A DNA stretch of 40,716 nt from the NCBI GenBank assembly GCA_002762865.1, contig PCYE01000021.1:1-40716 (forward strand). Direction: 5' to 3'. This stretch comes from Candidatus Woesearchaeota archaeon CG10_big_fil_rev_8_21_14_0_10_33_12. Its GTDB lineage: Archaea > Nanobdellota > Nanobdellia > Woesearchaeales > CG1-02-33-12. Below the pieces are notes generated by a model that saw only the letters and a program-made list of their open reading frames with translations, had not been told where the DNA came from and ran no database searches. The first letter of the stretch is position 1. Each line of letters opens with the position of its first letter. Shown one piece after another: positions 27,685-35,979 of this stretch. Both the position numbers and the translations under genes were made by a program.

Positions 27685-28494
27685 ATGAAAATTATTTGTG
27701 CAGAGAACATGGGCTTTTGCTTTGGTGTAAAGAGAGCACTTGACATGGTCTTAAAAGAAAAGAATGCTTATACTCTTGGCCAGCTCATACATAATCCACA
27801 GGTTGTTGAACTGCTTGAGAAAAAAGGAATTAAGGCTGTTAATTCAGTTAATGAGGTTAATGATGGAACTCTGATTATAACTGCTCATGGGACATCAAAA
27901 TCAAACATTTTGAAAGCAAGGAAAAAAGGTCTTAAAATAATAGACACAACATGTCCTCTTGTAAAAAGGGTTCATAAACTCGCAAAAAAGTTTGACAATG
28001 AAGGTTATAATATTATTTTGGTTGGAGATAAAGAACATTCTGAAGTCAAAGGGGTTGTTAGCAACGCTGATCATATTCTTGTGATAAACAGTGCAAAAGA
28101 AGCAAAAAGTTTGAGGTTTGGTAAGGCTTGTGTGTTATCCCAAACAACACAGTCACTAGAAAAATTTAATGAGATTGCTGTTATATTAAAGAAAAATATC
28201 CCGGATTTAAAGGTGTTTAATACAATATGTGATGCCACAAAGAAAAGGCAGGATTCAGCTATGAATCTTGCTAAAAAGGTTGATTTAATGATTGTCATTG
28301 GCGGCTATAACAGTGCTAACACAAAAATGTTAAGCCAGATTTGTAGCAAAATAGTTGAAACGAAACATATAGAAAAAGCTGATGAACTTGATTATAAATG
28401 GTTTAACGGAAAGAATATGATTGGATTAACAGCCGGAGCATCAACTCCAGATTGGGTAATTAGTGATATAAGAACAAAGATAGAGGCTATATAA
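27685..28494 (+). CDS. ispH: 4-hydroxy-3-methylbut-2-enyl diphosphate reductase
   Basis: AENMGFCFGVKRAL, GQLIHNPQVVELLEKKGI, DTTCPLVKRVH, GDKEHSEVKGVV, SQTTQS, NTICDATKKRQDSA, GGYNSANTKML, TAGASTPDWVI; three conserved Cys. Confidence 0.95.
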   Translation: MKIICAENMGFCFGVKRALDMVLKEKNAYTLGQLIHNPQVVELLEKKGIKAVNSVNEVNDGTLIITAHGTSKSNILKARKKGLKIIDTTCPLVKRVHKLAKKFDNEGYNIILVGDKEHSEVKGVVSNADHILVINSAKEAKSLRFGKACVLSQTTQSLEKFNEIAVILKKNIPDLKVFNTICDATKKRQDSAMNLAKKVDLMIVIGGYNSANTKMLSQICSKIVETKHIEKADELDYKWFNGKNMIGLTAGASTPDWVISDIRTKIEAI

Positions 28495-28875
28495 ATGAAA
28501 CCTAAGAAAGGATTGACAATTGAGGAATGCGTAAAAAAAGCAGAGAAATTTATAGAGTCTCAAGGAGTTTGCCTGCTTTTATATGACATAAAAGGGTCAA
28601 GAAATTTTGAGATAAATGAATTTATTCAAAAACGAGCCGAGATACAGGAAAGTTTGAACAATAAATTTTCAAAATATATGCCTAAAAATGATTTAGACGT
28701 CATGGGAATATTTAAGAAGGGATTTCAGATACAGAGGGGTGATGCTGCTGTTGCAGGAATAAATTCAGCAGAGGTTATTCCTGAGATAATTAATTATCAA
28801 AAGGAAATGTTTCCAGATGTACCGCTTTATTGGAGTGTGGCAAAGAATGGTTTTGATAAGAAAGGTTATATTTAG
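28495..28875 (+). CDS. hypothetical protein, weakly SatD-like
   Basis: CLLLYDIKGSRNFEINEFIQKRAEIQESLNNKF resembles DIxGSR...R...LQ; starts next to the ispH stop. Confidence 0.5.
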   Translation: MKPKKGLTIEECVKKAEKFIESQGVCLLLYDIKGSRNFEINEFIQKRAEIQESLNNKFSKYMPKNDLDVMGIFKKGFQIQRGDAAVAGINSAEVIPEIINYQKEMFPDVPLYWSVAKNGFDKKGYI

Positions 28876-28922
28876 TAAATGAACAATTTATTTTATAATC
28901 ATTTGATCCATAATAACTTAAA

Positions 28923-29630
28923 TTATTTTCCGAAGCGCCTTTGTCTCTGCTTGTATTCTTCAATAACTTTTACTAGGTCTTCTTTTTCAAATTCAGGCCA
29001 CATCTTTTCAAGAAAGAACCATTCTGAATAAATTGACTGCCAGGGAAGAAAGTTGCTTGTTCTTCTGTCACCCCCAGTCCTTATTATAAGGTCTGGCTCC
29101 GTATTCATGTAAAGGTTTTCTGCGAATGTATATTCATTAACATCCTTTATATCCAGCTCTTTGTTCTTAATTTTTTCAGCAACTTTTTTTACAGCATCAA
29201 GAATTTCCTCTCTGCCGCCATATGCAAGTGCAATATTAATTTTGTAGTTGTTATAATCCTTAGTTATGTCAATAACTTTTTTTATTTTTTCCTGCACTTT
29301 TTTCGGAAATAAATAATGCCTGCCAATAATATTTATTTTTATTTTATATTTATGAATATCCTCATTTGTTGATATTTCATTAAATCCCTTCTCAAAGAGA
29401 TTCATGAGATAGTTGAACTCTTCTTTTGGCCTGTTAAAGTTCTGAATAGAGAAGCAGTAAAGTGTTATTTCCTTAATTTCTAATTCCTTGCACCATTTAA
29501 ACAGTTTTTTAAGCTTTTCAAAGCCTAACTCATGCCCCCTCCATGGCTCTAACATAAGCCTTTTTGCAAAGCGCCTGTTTCCGTCTAAAATAATTCCAAT
29601 ATGCTCTGGATTTTTGCCCATACAAAACAT
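28923..29630 (-). CDS. uppS: cis-prenyltransferase (undecaprenyl/dolichyl diphosphate synthase family)
   Basis: HIGIILDGNRRFAKRLML...GHELGFEKLKKLFKWCKELEIKEITLYCFSIQNFNRPKEE...DLIIRTGGDRRTSNFLPWQSIYSEWFFLEKMWPEF. Confidence 0.95.
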   Translation of the reverse strand: MFCMGKNPEHIGIILDGNRRFAKRLMLEPWRGHELGFEKLKKLFKWCKELEIKEITLYCFSIQNFNRPKEEFNYLMNLFEKGFNEISTNEDIHKYKIKINIIGRHYLFPKKVQEKIKKVIDITKDYNNYKINIALAYGGREEILDAVKKVAEKIKNKELDIKDVNEYTFAENLYMNTEPDLIIRTGGDRRTSNFLPWQSIYSEWFFLEKMWPEFEKEDLVKVIEEYKQRQRRFGK

Positions 29631-29675
29631 AAAAAACAGGTTATTTATAAAGGTTTTTGTATATTTGATAATTTT

Positions 29676-31028
29676 CTAGTTTTTAATAAAAAAATTTATT
29701 TTGTCTATAAGATCATTTGTTCTTTCCAGACCTTTCTGATAATCTAATAATTCATACCGGTATTTTATCATTGCCAAAGATTTTTCTATAATGTAATTAA
29801 GCCTTGCATCAGCCCCTTTAACCCTGTTGAGCTCTTCTGCATCTTTAATCTCTTTTTCATATTTGCTGAGCTCTTCGTTAATCATGCCGATTGCATAATT
29901 GAGCTTATTATTTATCTTAAGATTCAGCATATTTACCTTTGCGCTGTATTCATCAACTTGTTCTTCAAGCCTTTTTTCGATTTTCCATTGTTTGTAATTT
30001 TTTATTTCCAAAGCTTTTTTCTTGAGTTCTATGATTAGTGACAGCTCTTTGTTCTGAATTCCGCGCTTGAGCAAGGAATCAACCTGCCTTTGCAAACTCT
30101 CTATCTTATATTTATCTTTGTTAATATCCTCTTTTATTTTATTCAAGAGCACAAGATAAGCTTCCTTTTCATTTGCGATAAGGGTATATATCTTATCTAC
30201 TTCTACAATCTTGTTTGTATTTTCAAAGCAGTCATATAAGTACCTTATCCTGCTGTTTTTTAAAGTTAATTCCTCCAACCTTTCAAGTGTTCCTGGTTTC
30301 TCCCAGCCATTGCTTTGGAAAGTATTGTTTAATAGCCTAAATTCAGCATCTATTTTTTCTACTTCAAAAGTTATTCTTGCCTCTATTTCACTTCTTAGGT
30401 TTGATTCAGTATCAACAGATGCTTTTACCTTGTTCTTGAAGTAATTATCATCTTTAAAATCCTGGATTCTGTATAAGTCAGAATTGATTTCATCAAGAAT
30501 GCTTCTTATCTGGTTTATTTTCTGTTTTGTGATATCTCCATTGAATGCAATTTCCACCAGGTTTCTGTTTTTTTGAATATTTTTGTTTAATTCAGCAATC
30601 TCTTGACTGAAGTCATTCAATTGATCTACATTCTTAACATACTTTTTTGGAAAATGTATTAGCTCTCCCTTTTCAGCTATTGAATCAAAATTTTTATCAA
30701 ATTTCTTGTTGAATTCAATTATTTTATCCAAGCTGTAAGATTCCTTGCAGATATTTTCTGCTATTGCCTCCAATGTTTCATTTTCCATTGCCTGATAATA
30801 TCTTGAATTCTCAAATAAGACATCCTGCTTTCTCTTAAATTTGTAGGCTTCAACAGAAATGCAGCCAAGAGATGCAATTATTAGTAACCAAATAATTGAA
30901 TTTTTGATTTTTTTCTTAAAATAATTTATTTTTGACTGCTCCTCAGTTATCAGATCCTCTAATTTTTTGTTTAATTCGCTAAATTTTGATTCAGTTTCTT
31001 CTAAAACATTCTCAAATTCGTTTTTCAT
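29676..31028 (-). CDS. TM-anchored LysM-like plus long coiled-coil protein
   Basis: TM IWLLIIASLGCISVEAY; YYQAMENETLEAIAENICKESYSLDKIIEFNKKFDKNFDSIAEKGELIHFPKKYV LysM-like; the rest is heptad-rich. Confidence 0.65.
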   Translation of the reverse strand: MKNEFENVLEETESKFSELNKKLEDLITEEQSKINYFKKKIKNSIIWLLIIASLGCISVEAYKFKRKQDVLFENSRYYQAMENETLEAIAENICKESYSLDKIIEFNKKFDKNFDSIAEKGELIHFPKKYVKNVDQLNDFSQEIAELNKNIQKNRNLVEIAFNGDITKQKINQIRSILDEINSDLYRIQDFKDDNYFKNKVKASVDTESNLRSEIEARITFEVEKIDAEFRLLNNTFQSNGWEKPGTLERLEELTLKNSRIRYLYDCFENTNKIVEVDKIYTLIANEKEAYLVLLNKIKEDINKDKYKIESLQRQVDSLLKRGIQNKELSLIIELKKKALEIKNYKQWKIEKRLEEQVDEYSAKVNMLNLKINNKLNYAIGMINEELSKYEKEIKDAEELNRVKGADARLNYIIEKSLAMIKYRYELLDYQKGLERTNDLIDKINFFIKN

Positions 31029-31029
31029 C

Positions 31030-31479
31030 TTATTTCTCTATAAGTCCTTTTATTTGTCTAAATTGCTTATGGTTTTTTGACAGGTCTTCTTTAGCTGATA
31101 GAAATTCTTTCCTTTTTTTGACAGGATTAAAATAACCTTTTTTTTGATTTATTTTATTAACATAATTATTTTCTATATCTTTGACATTTTGGTTTATTAT
31201 TCTAAAGGCTTCACTTATCTTGTTATTAAACAAATCATTAAGCTGTTGTAAATTTGAGTTATATTCATTAAACAGACCTATGTTTTCATCATAATGGCAT
31301 GCTAATGAATGTTTAGAAATAATGTCTTTTATCTCCTCAAAAAGAGAAATATCCTCATTGTAGATAATATTATTCAATGACGCATAAAGAAGCTTATTAT
31401 AATAATCTATTTTTTTATGATATGTTTTTATTTTGTCCCTTTCTTTTGAAATTTTTTCAAGATTATTAATTTTTAACAC
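31030..31479 (-). CDS. coiled-coil hypothetical protein
   Basis: 149-aa ORF one nucleotide upstream of the next gene in the operon; K/E/N-rich helical. Confidence 0.6.
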   Translation of the reverse strand: MLKINNLEKISKERDKIKTYHKKIDYYNKLLYASLNNIIYNEDISLFEEIKDIISKHSLACHYDENIGLFNEYNSNLQQLNDLFNNKISEAFRIINQNVKDIENNYVNKINQKKGYFNPVKKRKEFLSAKEDLSKNHKQFRQIKGLIEK

Positions 31480-31489
31480 CTTTTTTAGA

Positions 31490-32440
31490 CTAGTTGTAGA
31501 ATATTCTGTTGAACTCGGACTCGACTTTAGGTGTTATTTTTTTGATGTCTTCATTAAAATTATCATTAAACAAAAGTTTTGTATTATCACTTATTTTGTA
31601 CTGGGATCCAATTTTATATGGTTCTAAATTACCTTTTCCTATATCTTTGAGGGAAATTAAGTTATATTTAATTCCTAATTCCCTTATTTTTTCCTGTCTT
31701 GATATCTGGTTTTTTGTTTTTCCAATTGATTCATTGGATGCATATGCAAACTCCCATAAGTCTGGTCTTCTGGTTTCCTTATCCATTATATTCCACAGGG
31801 TTTCACCTTTTTTCAGGAAATAGTCTTTTACTTGATAGTTTTCAAATGAATTTTGTGGAGAGTATGTTATCCTTTCGTCAAATTCTGAGCTCAATTTTAA
31901 TTCATCAGGCAGCAAAACAATAGAACTTTCTGCTTTGTTGGGGATACATTGGTAATTTTTTGGATTATTATTTAGGTTTTTTGCAGTTTCATAACCTGCA
32001 AAGAATGAAAAAATCCCCACTAAGGTGTAAGTTAAAATGCTTTTTATGTTTCTTTTGAAGAAACTCTTTGTTTTTTCATAACCCTTGTTTATTATGCTGC
32101 TTAGATATCCTCTTGATTCTTTATTCTGTTTTTTATACTTATGAGTTTTTCTTTTATTTTTTCTCCATTCAATTGTTTTTCCATTATCCTGGTATTCCTT
32201 TAATATTCTGTATAATGTTGAGGTGCTAACCTTTTTAATTTTAGTTTTGTCCCTGCCTTTATTTAGTTCATCAGATATATCCCTAACCCTTATATCCTCA
32301 TGGTTATTGTATAAATCAACTATTCTTTCTCTATCTTGACACTCAAGTTTTCTGCCATAGCGGAAGCTAGTACTATCAGGATTATTTACTGATTCTGAAA
32401 GCACTATTGAGTCTATGGTCTGGTTATTTTCTTTTATCAT
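31490..32440 (-). CDS. HTH - transmembrane - LysM-like protein
   Basis: N-terminal HTH (ECQDRERIVDLYNNHEDIRVRDISDELN...VSTSTLYRILKEYQDNGKTIEW), TM ILTYTLVGIFSFFAGYETA, LysM-like YFLKKGETLWNIMDKETRRPDLWEFAYASNESI...YKIGSQYKI. Confidence 0.65.
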   Translation of the reverse strand: MIKENNQTIDSIVLSESVNNPDSTSFRYGRKLECQDRERIVDLYNNHEDIRVRDISDELNKGRDKTKIKKVSTSTLYRILKEYQDNGKTIEWRKNKRKTHKYKKQNKESRGYLSSIINKGYEKTKSFFKRNIKSILTYTLVGIFSFFAGYETAKNLNNNPKNYQCIPNKAESSIVLLPDELKLSSEFDERITYSPQNSFENYQVKDYFLKKGETLWNIMDKETRRPDLWEFAYASNESIGKTKNQISRQEKIRELGIKYNLISLKDIGKGNLEPYKIGSQYKISDNTKLLFNDNFNEDIKKITPKVESEFNRIFYN

Positions 32441-33528
32441 CTTCCTTTTAGATAGTTATTTGTCATTCTGTCTGTGTTTATGAGTTTCATATCATAAGCA
32501 TTTGAAATATCGCTCAATACTGAGCTAAGCAACTGGTTGGAGTTTCTGTATCTTCTAACAAGTGACCTTGGGTTGTTTTCAATCTGAGAAATTTCCTTTA
32601 ATTTTCCTCCCATTATGTCATTAACATCATAGGTATACTCCTCAAGATAATGGACATTATTTAAAAGCAGCTTAACAAATCCTGCTTGCTTCATTAATGG
32701 ATCATATATTGGTCTTGTTACCCTTGTGAAATCCAATACTCTTTTTGTTCTGTTTATTAATTCTTCAGAAAGAAACAAGTATATCTGCACTATTTTTTCT
32801 ATTTTTTTGAGATTCTCGTCAATACCTACATAATCAACTATATAACCTTGATTTAAATGCAATTTTTGCAGTAACCCGCTTCTTTTTCTTTCAAGATTCT
32901 CAGAAATGCATCTTATATCAAAATAAAAATTATCTTCAGGTCGCATGCTAAATAATTTCCTCTTTACAATATTATAGTCCCTTTCAGCTTTAAATAGTTC
33001 ATCCTTTAATTGATTGTTGTCTAATACTTTAGTTCCGGTAATAAGGCCTTTTTTATTTCTGCTACTTATTAGCTTTTCATGGGTCTCTTTTAGATTTGAA
33101 GTCATTAAAATTAATGTGGAATTTATTTCTGAAAGATGATCCTCTTCCATCCCCATTATCTGGTCTATTGTATAATTTTTTCCAAAAAGATTTATCCTGA
33201 AAAAGTCAACTGCAGATGAGGCTGTTCTGTAAAAAATTGATTTGTTCTCATTTATTTTCCACCTCATTGCAAGGTGAATCTTCTTTAACTCGTCTGCATG
33301 CCCAACTATATAAACCAGGTTTCCATTTGATTTATCTGGTGTTATAGCATAGTTATTCAGCCCCCATGATTCTCTTCTTTCCCTGATAATCTTTTCAATA
33401 CCAGAATTATTTTTAACCTCCTCCAAATTTTTTTCTTTTATCTTATTATTTTTGAGTATTTCAATTATTTCTGGTTCCATTCCCTCATATTCAAATTTGT
33501 TTTTATCTTTTTTTGAGTTATTTCCCAT
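32437..33528 (-). CDS. hypothetical protein, likely cytoplasmic and helical (ORF track start 33546 is TTG; ATG at 33528 preferred)
   Basis: clean ORF overlapping the next gene by 4 nt; RBS-like GGGGATGATAAAATG. Confidence 0.65.
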   Translation of the reverse strand: MGNNSKKDKNKFEYEGMEPEIIEILKNNKIKEKNLEEVKNNSGIEKIIRERRESWGLNNYAITPDKSNGNLVYIVGHADELKKIHLAMRWKINENKSIFYRTASSAVDFFRINLFGKNYTIDQIMGMEEDHLSEINSTLILMTSNLKETHEKLISSRNKKGLITGTKVLDNNQLKDELFKAERDYNIVKRKLFSMRPEDNFYFDIRCISENLERKRSGLLQKLHLNQGYIVDYVGIDENLKKIEKIVQIYLFLSEELINRTKRVLDFTRVTRPIYDPLMKQAGFVKLLLNNVHYLEEYTYDVNDIMGGKLKEISQIENNPRSLVRRYRNSNQLLSSVLSDISNAYDMKLINTDRMTNNYLKGR

Positions 33529-33551
33529 TTTATCATCCCCTTTCAATCTTT

Positions 33552-33788
33552 TTATTCTTTTGTAGTGGAATAGTTAAAATTCAATCTTTTTTCAAGCCCA
33601 TTAAGCTGGATAATATCTTTCATAACTTTTTTATCAACACTCTGGTAATAAGGAGACTTGGAGTAAGTAATATTTTTTTCTAATTCCTTGCCCATGCTTG
33701 TGTTCTCACATCCACTACCCATATAATACCCTAATGAAAATATAAGAAAATACTTCAAGACCTTAAAGCCGAATCTGATAAGACCCAT
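33552..33788 (-). CDS. small lipoprotein-like protein
   Basis: MGLIRFGFKVLKYFLIFSLGYYMGSGCENTS hydrophobic signal plus lipobox-like MGSGC. Confidence 0.55.
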   Translation of the reverse strand: MGLIRFGFKVLKYFLIFSLGYYMGSGCENTSMGKELEKNITYSKSPYYQSVDKKVMKDIIQLNGLEKRLNFNYSTTKE

Positions 33789-34294
33789 TACTGCTCACCC
33801 TCATTTAAGTAGCTATTGATTCTATTTTCCAGCTTTTTATATAATTCCTTGACTTTTGGCTTTTGTTTTTCAGCAAAATCCACAATCTTGTTATAAGTAT
33901 TACCAACTTTTTTGTCTATTAATGGTTTTATTATACTTAATTTTCTTTCATTTGGCATCTCACTAATTCTTTTCTCAAGAAGCTCGTCACTGAACATATC
34001 TACTATTTCTTTGTCATAGTTGTTATCAATACCAATTTTGCTTATATCCAAAATATAATTCTTAAACTCTTCAGGTTTTTCACTAACAATCCCTTCTGTA
34101 TAAGCCAAAAGTCCATCAATATTTTTTCCAGCAATGCCATACATTAGCTGTTCTTGTTTTTCAGTCAACCCAATTACTCTTTCTTGTACAACTGGTTTTG
34201 TTGTCTTTGTTCTCGTACATCCAACAGAAAAATAACTGGTTAGTGCAACTGCTCCTGTTAAAACCAAGATTCCAATAGTCTTTTTTAAGCCCAT
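33788..34294 (-). CDS. lipoprotein, unknown function
   Basis: MGLKKTIGILVLTGAVALTSYFSVGCTRTK lipobox; 1-nt overlap with the downstream gene. Confidence 0.65.
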   Translation of the reverse strand: MGLKKTIGILVLTGAVALTSYFSVGCTRTKTTKPVVQERVIGLTEKQEQLMYGIAGKNIDGLLAYTEGIVSEKPEEFKNYILDISKIGIDNNYDKEIVDMFSDELLEKRISEMPNERKLSIIKPLIDKKVGNTYNKIVDFAEKQKPKVKELYKKLENRINSYLNEGEQ

Positions 34295-34420
34295 ATTGAA
34301 ATAACATCAGCATTTATTTTTAATAAGCATTTCCGAGAAAAAAGATTGAGATTTTTGTAATTTTTGTAAATAATTATAGAATAAGCGTAAATTTTTTGGA
34401 AAATTGCAGTTTAGAAATTC

Positions 34421-35077
34421 CTAAACCTTGTTTTTATTTTGAGCTATAAAACAATAATAATCCCTGCTGTCTTTCCAGATTTTGAAAATTTTGAAATTAT
34501 AGTAATGTTTTTTTATAAGTTTTTTATTATAGATAAAATGAGTTAATCCTTTCTCATTGCCAATTGTTGGAACATATGTTCTTGGAGCTATTTTTTTAGC
34601 CGTCTTAATAAGATATTCCCTAACTTTACCCTTAGAAATTCTTCCGCTAAGTGTTATAAAAATAAGCCCTTTTGCCTTCAGCACTCTTTCAATTTCTTTT
34701 ATTGCCTTTTTTATCTCATTGACCTTGCCATGCTGCAATACCTGAACACTGATTATAGCATCAAAAAAGTTATCCTTGTAAGGAAGTTTATTGAAAATAT
34801 TACCTAATTCAAGACTGCATATTGTTTTTTCCTTTTTTAACCTCTCCTTAATGATTTTCAGACCTTCAGGTGCACAATCTATTCCATACATATCAAAGCC
34901 TTTTTTTGATAAATAAATAAGATTCTTGCCAGCACCACAGCCTAGGTCAAGAACTCTTTTAACTCCTTTTTTCTTAAAGAAAACCAATACATCGGGCATA
35001 TTCTCATGGGATTTGAATATATTATAATACTTATACTTTACTCCCTCTTTTTTGTATATTTTGTTCCACTGAAGCAT
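34421..35077 (-). CDS. SAM-dependent class I methyltransferase
   Basis: VLDLGCGAGKNLIYLSKKGFDMYGIDCAPEGL...DAIISVQVLQHG. Confidence 0.9.
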   Translation of the reverse strand: MLQWNKIYKKEGVKYKYYNIFKSHENMPDVLVFFKKKGVKRVLDLGCGAGKNLIYLSKKGFDMYGIDCAPEGLKIIKERLKKEKTICSLELGNIFNKLPYKDNFFDAIISVQVLQHGKVNEIKKAIKEIERVLKAKGLIFITLSGRISKGKVREYLIKTAKKIAPRTYVPTIGNEKGLTHFIYNKKLIKKHYYNFKIFKIWKDSRDYYCFIAQNKNKV

Positions 35078-35157
35078 TTTGGTAAAGATTGTTTATTTTT
35101 AACTTTACTTATATATAATACTTTCTGAAGAGGATTATCTTTAACCTACATTACATA

Positions 35158-35979
35158 CTAAACTACTTTAGAAATGTCTGAAAAATGTTTTACTTGATAA
35201 ATTCTGGAATTTAATTTGTTTGATTTGTATTTTATGTTATGTTCTGAAATTTTTTTACTAATTTCAACTGAATTTTTTTCTTTCCAGTAGTTTAGTGCAA
35301 TTACATCAATACCAAGATTTGCTGCACCAAATATTTCATTGCTTTCATGTGCTATAAAAACAGCCTCACTTTTTTTAAAATAACCCTTTCCGCATTTAAG
35401 AGCAATATTAAAAAATTTAGGGTTTGGTTTTTTAACACCAATATCCTTGGAAGATATGATTCCTGAAATATAATTTAAAACATTAAAATTATAAGCCTTA
35501 TAAACTCCTCTCTCAACCAGTTGAGAAACAATCATCTTTTCTATTTTAGAATACAGATTATTTCTTTTTTCTGTTGCATCAGTTAGTATATAAAACAAAA
35601 TTCCTTTACAGTTAAGGATTTCAAGAGTTTTTGTTACATCTTTAAATAACTTGATTTTTTTATTGGAATTATAATTTTTATTTATTAACTTACAATAGTC
35701 TGCATAACTTGCATTAATAAAATTGTCATTCAGAAAAAGATTTATTGCTTCTTTCATTGATACTTTAGTTTGGCTTAGAATTTTATAGGGCTTGAACATA
35801 TTACAAACATCATCAATACTATAATTCATCCCATTTCTATTAAATAACTCTGTTAGAATTTCTTTTTGCCTATTTATACTGGAAGCAGAATCAAAAAGTA
35901 TATCTCCTGCATCTGATAGTACTATTCTAATAGACTTTTTTCCATTAAACACATTACAAAAGTTCATTTTATTTTTCAC
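35158..35979 (-). CDS. HAD-superfamily-like protein with altered motifs
   Basis: VLSDAGDILFDSASS (motif I), YILTDATEKRN (II), IGVKKPNPKFFNIALK (III), VFIAHESNEIFGAANLGIDVIAL (IV-like). Confidence 0.65.
   Translation of the reverse strand: MKNKMNFCNVFNGKKSIRIVLSDAGDILFDSASSINRQKEILTELFNRNGMNYSIDDVCNMFKPYKILSQTKVSMKEAINLFLNDNFINASYADYCKLINKNYNSNKKIKLFKDVTKTLEILNCKGILFYILTDATEKRNNLYSKIEKMIVSQLVERGVYKAYNFNVLNYISGIISSKDIGVKKPNPKFFNIALKCGKGYFKKSEAVFIAHESNEIFGAANLGIDVIALNYWKEKNSVEISKKISEHNIKYKSNKLNSRIYQVKHFSDISKVV

Noticed and set aside
28923-29630. UppS-like cis-prenyltransferase as evidence for bacterial wall synthesis
   Set aside because: Archaea normally encode a cis-prenyltransferase for dolichol-type carriers, so it is expected.
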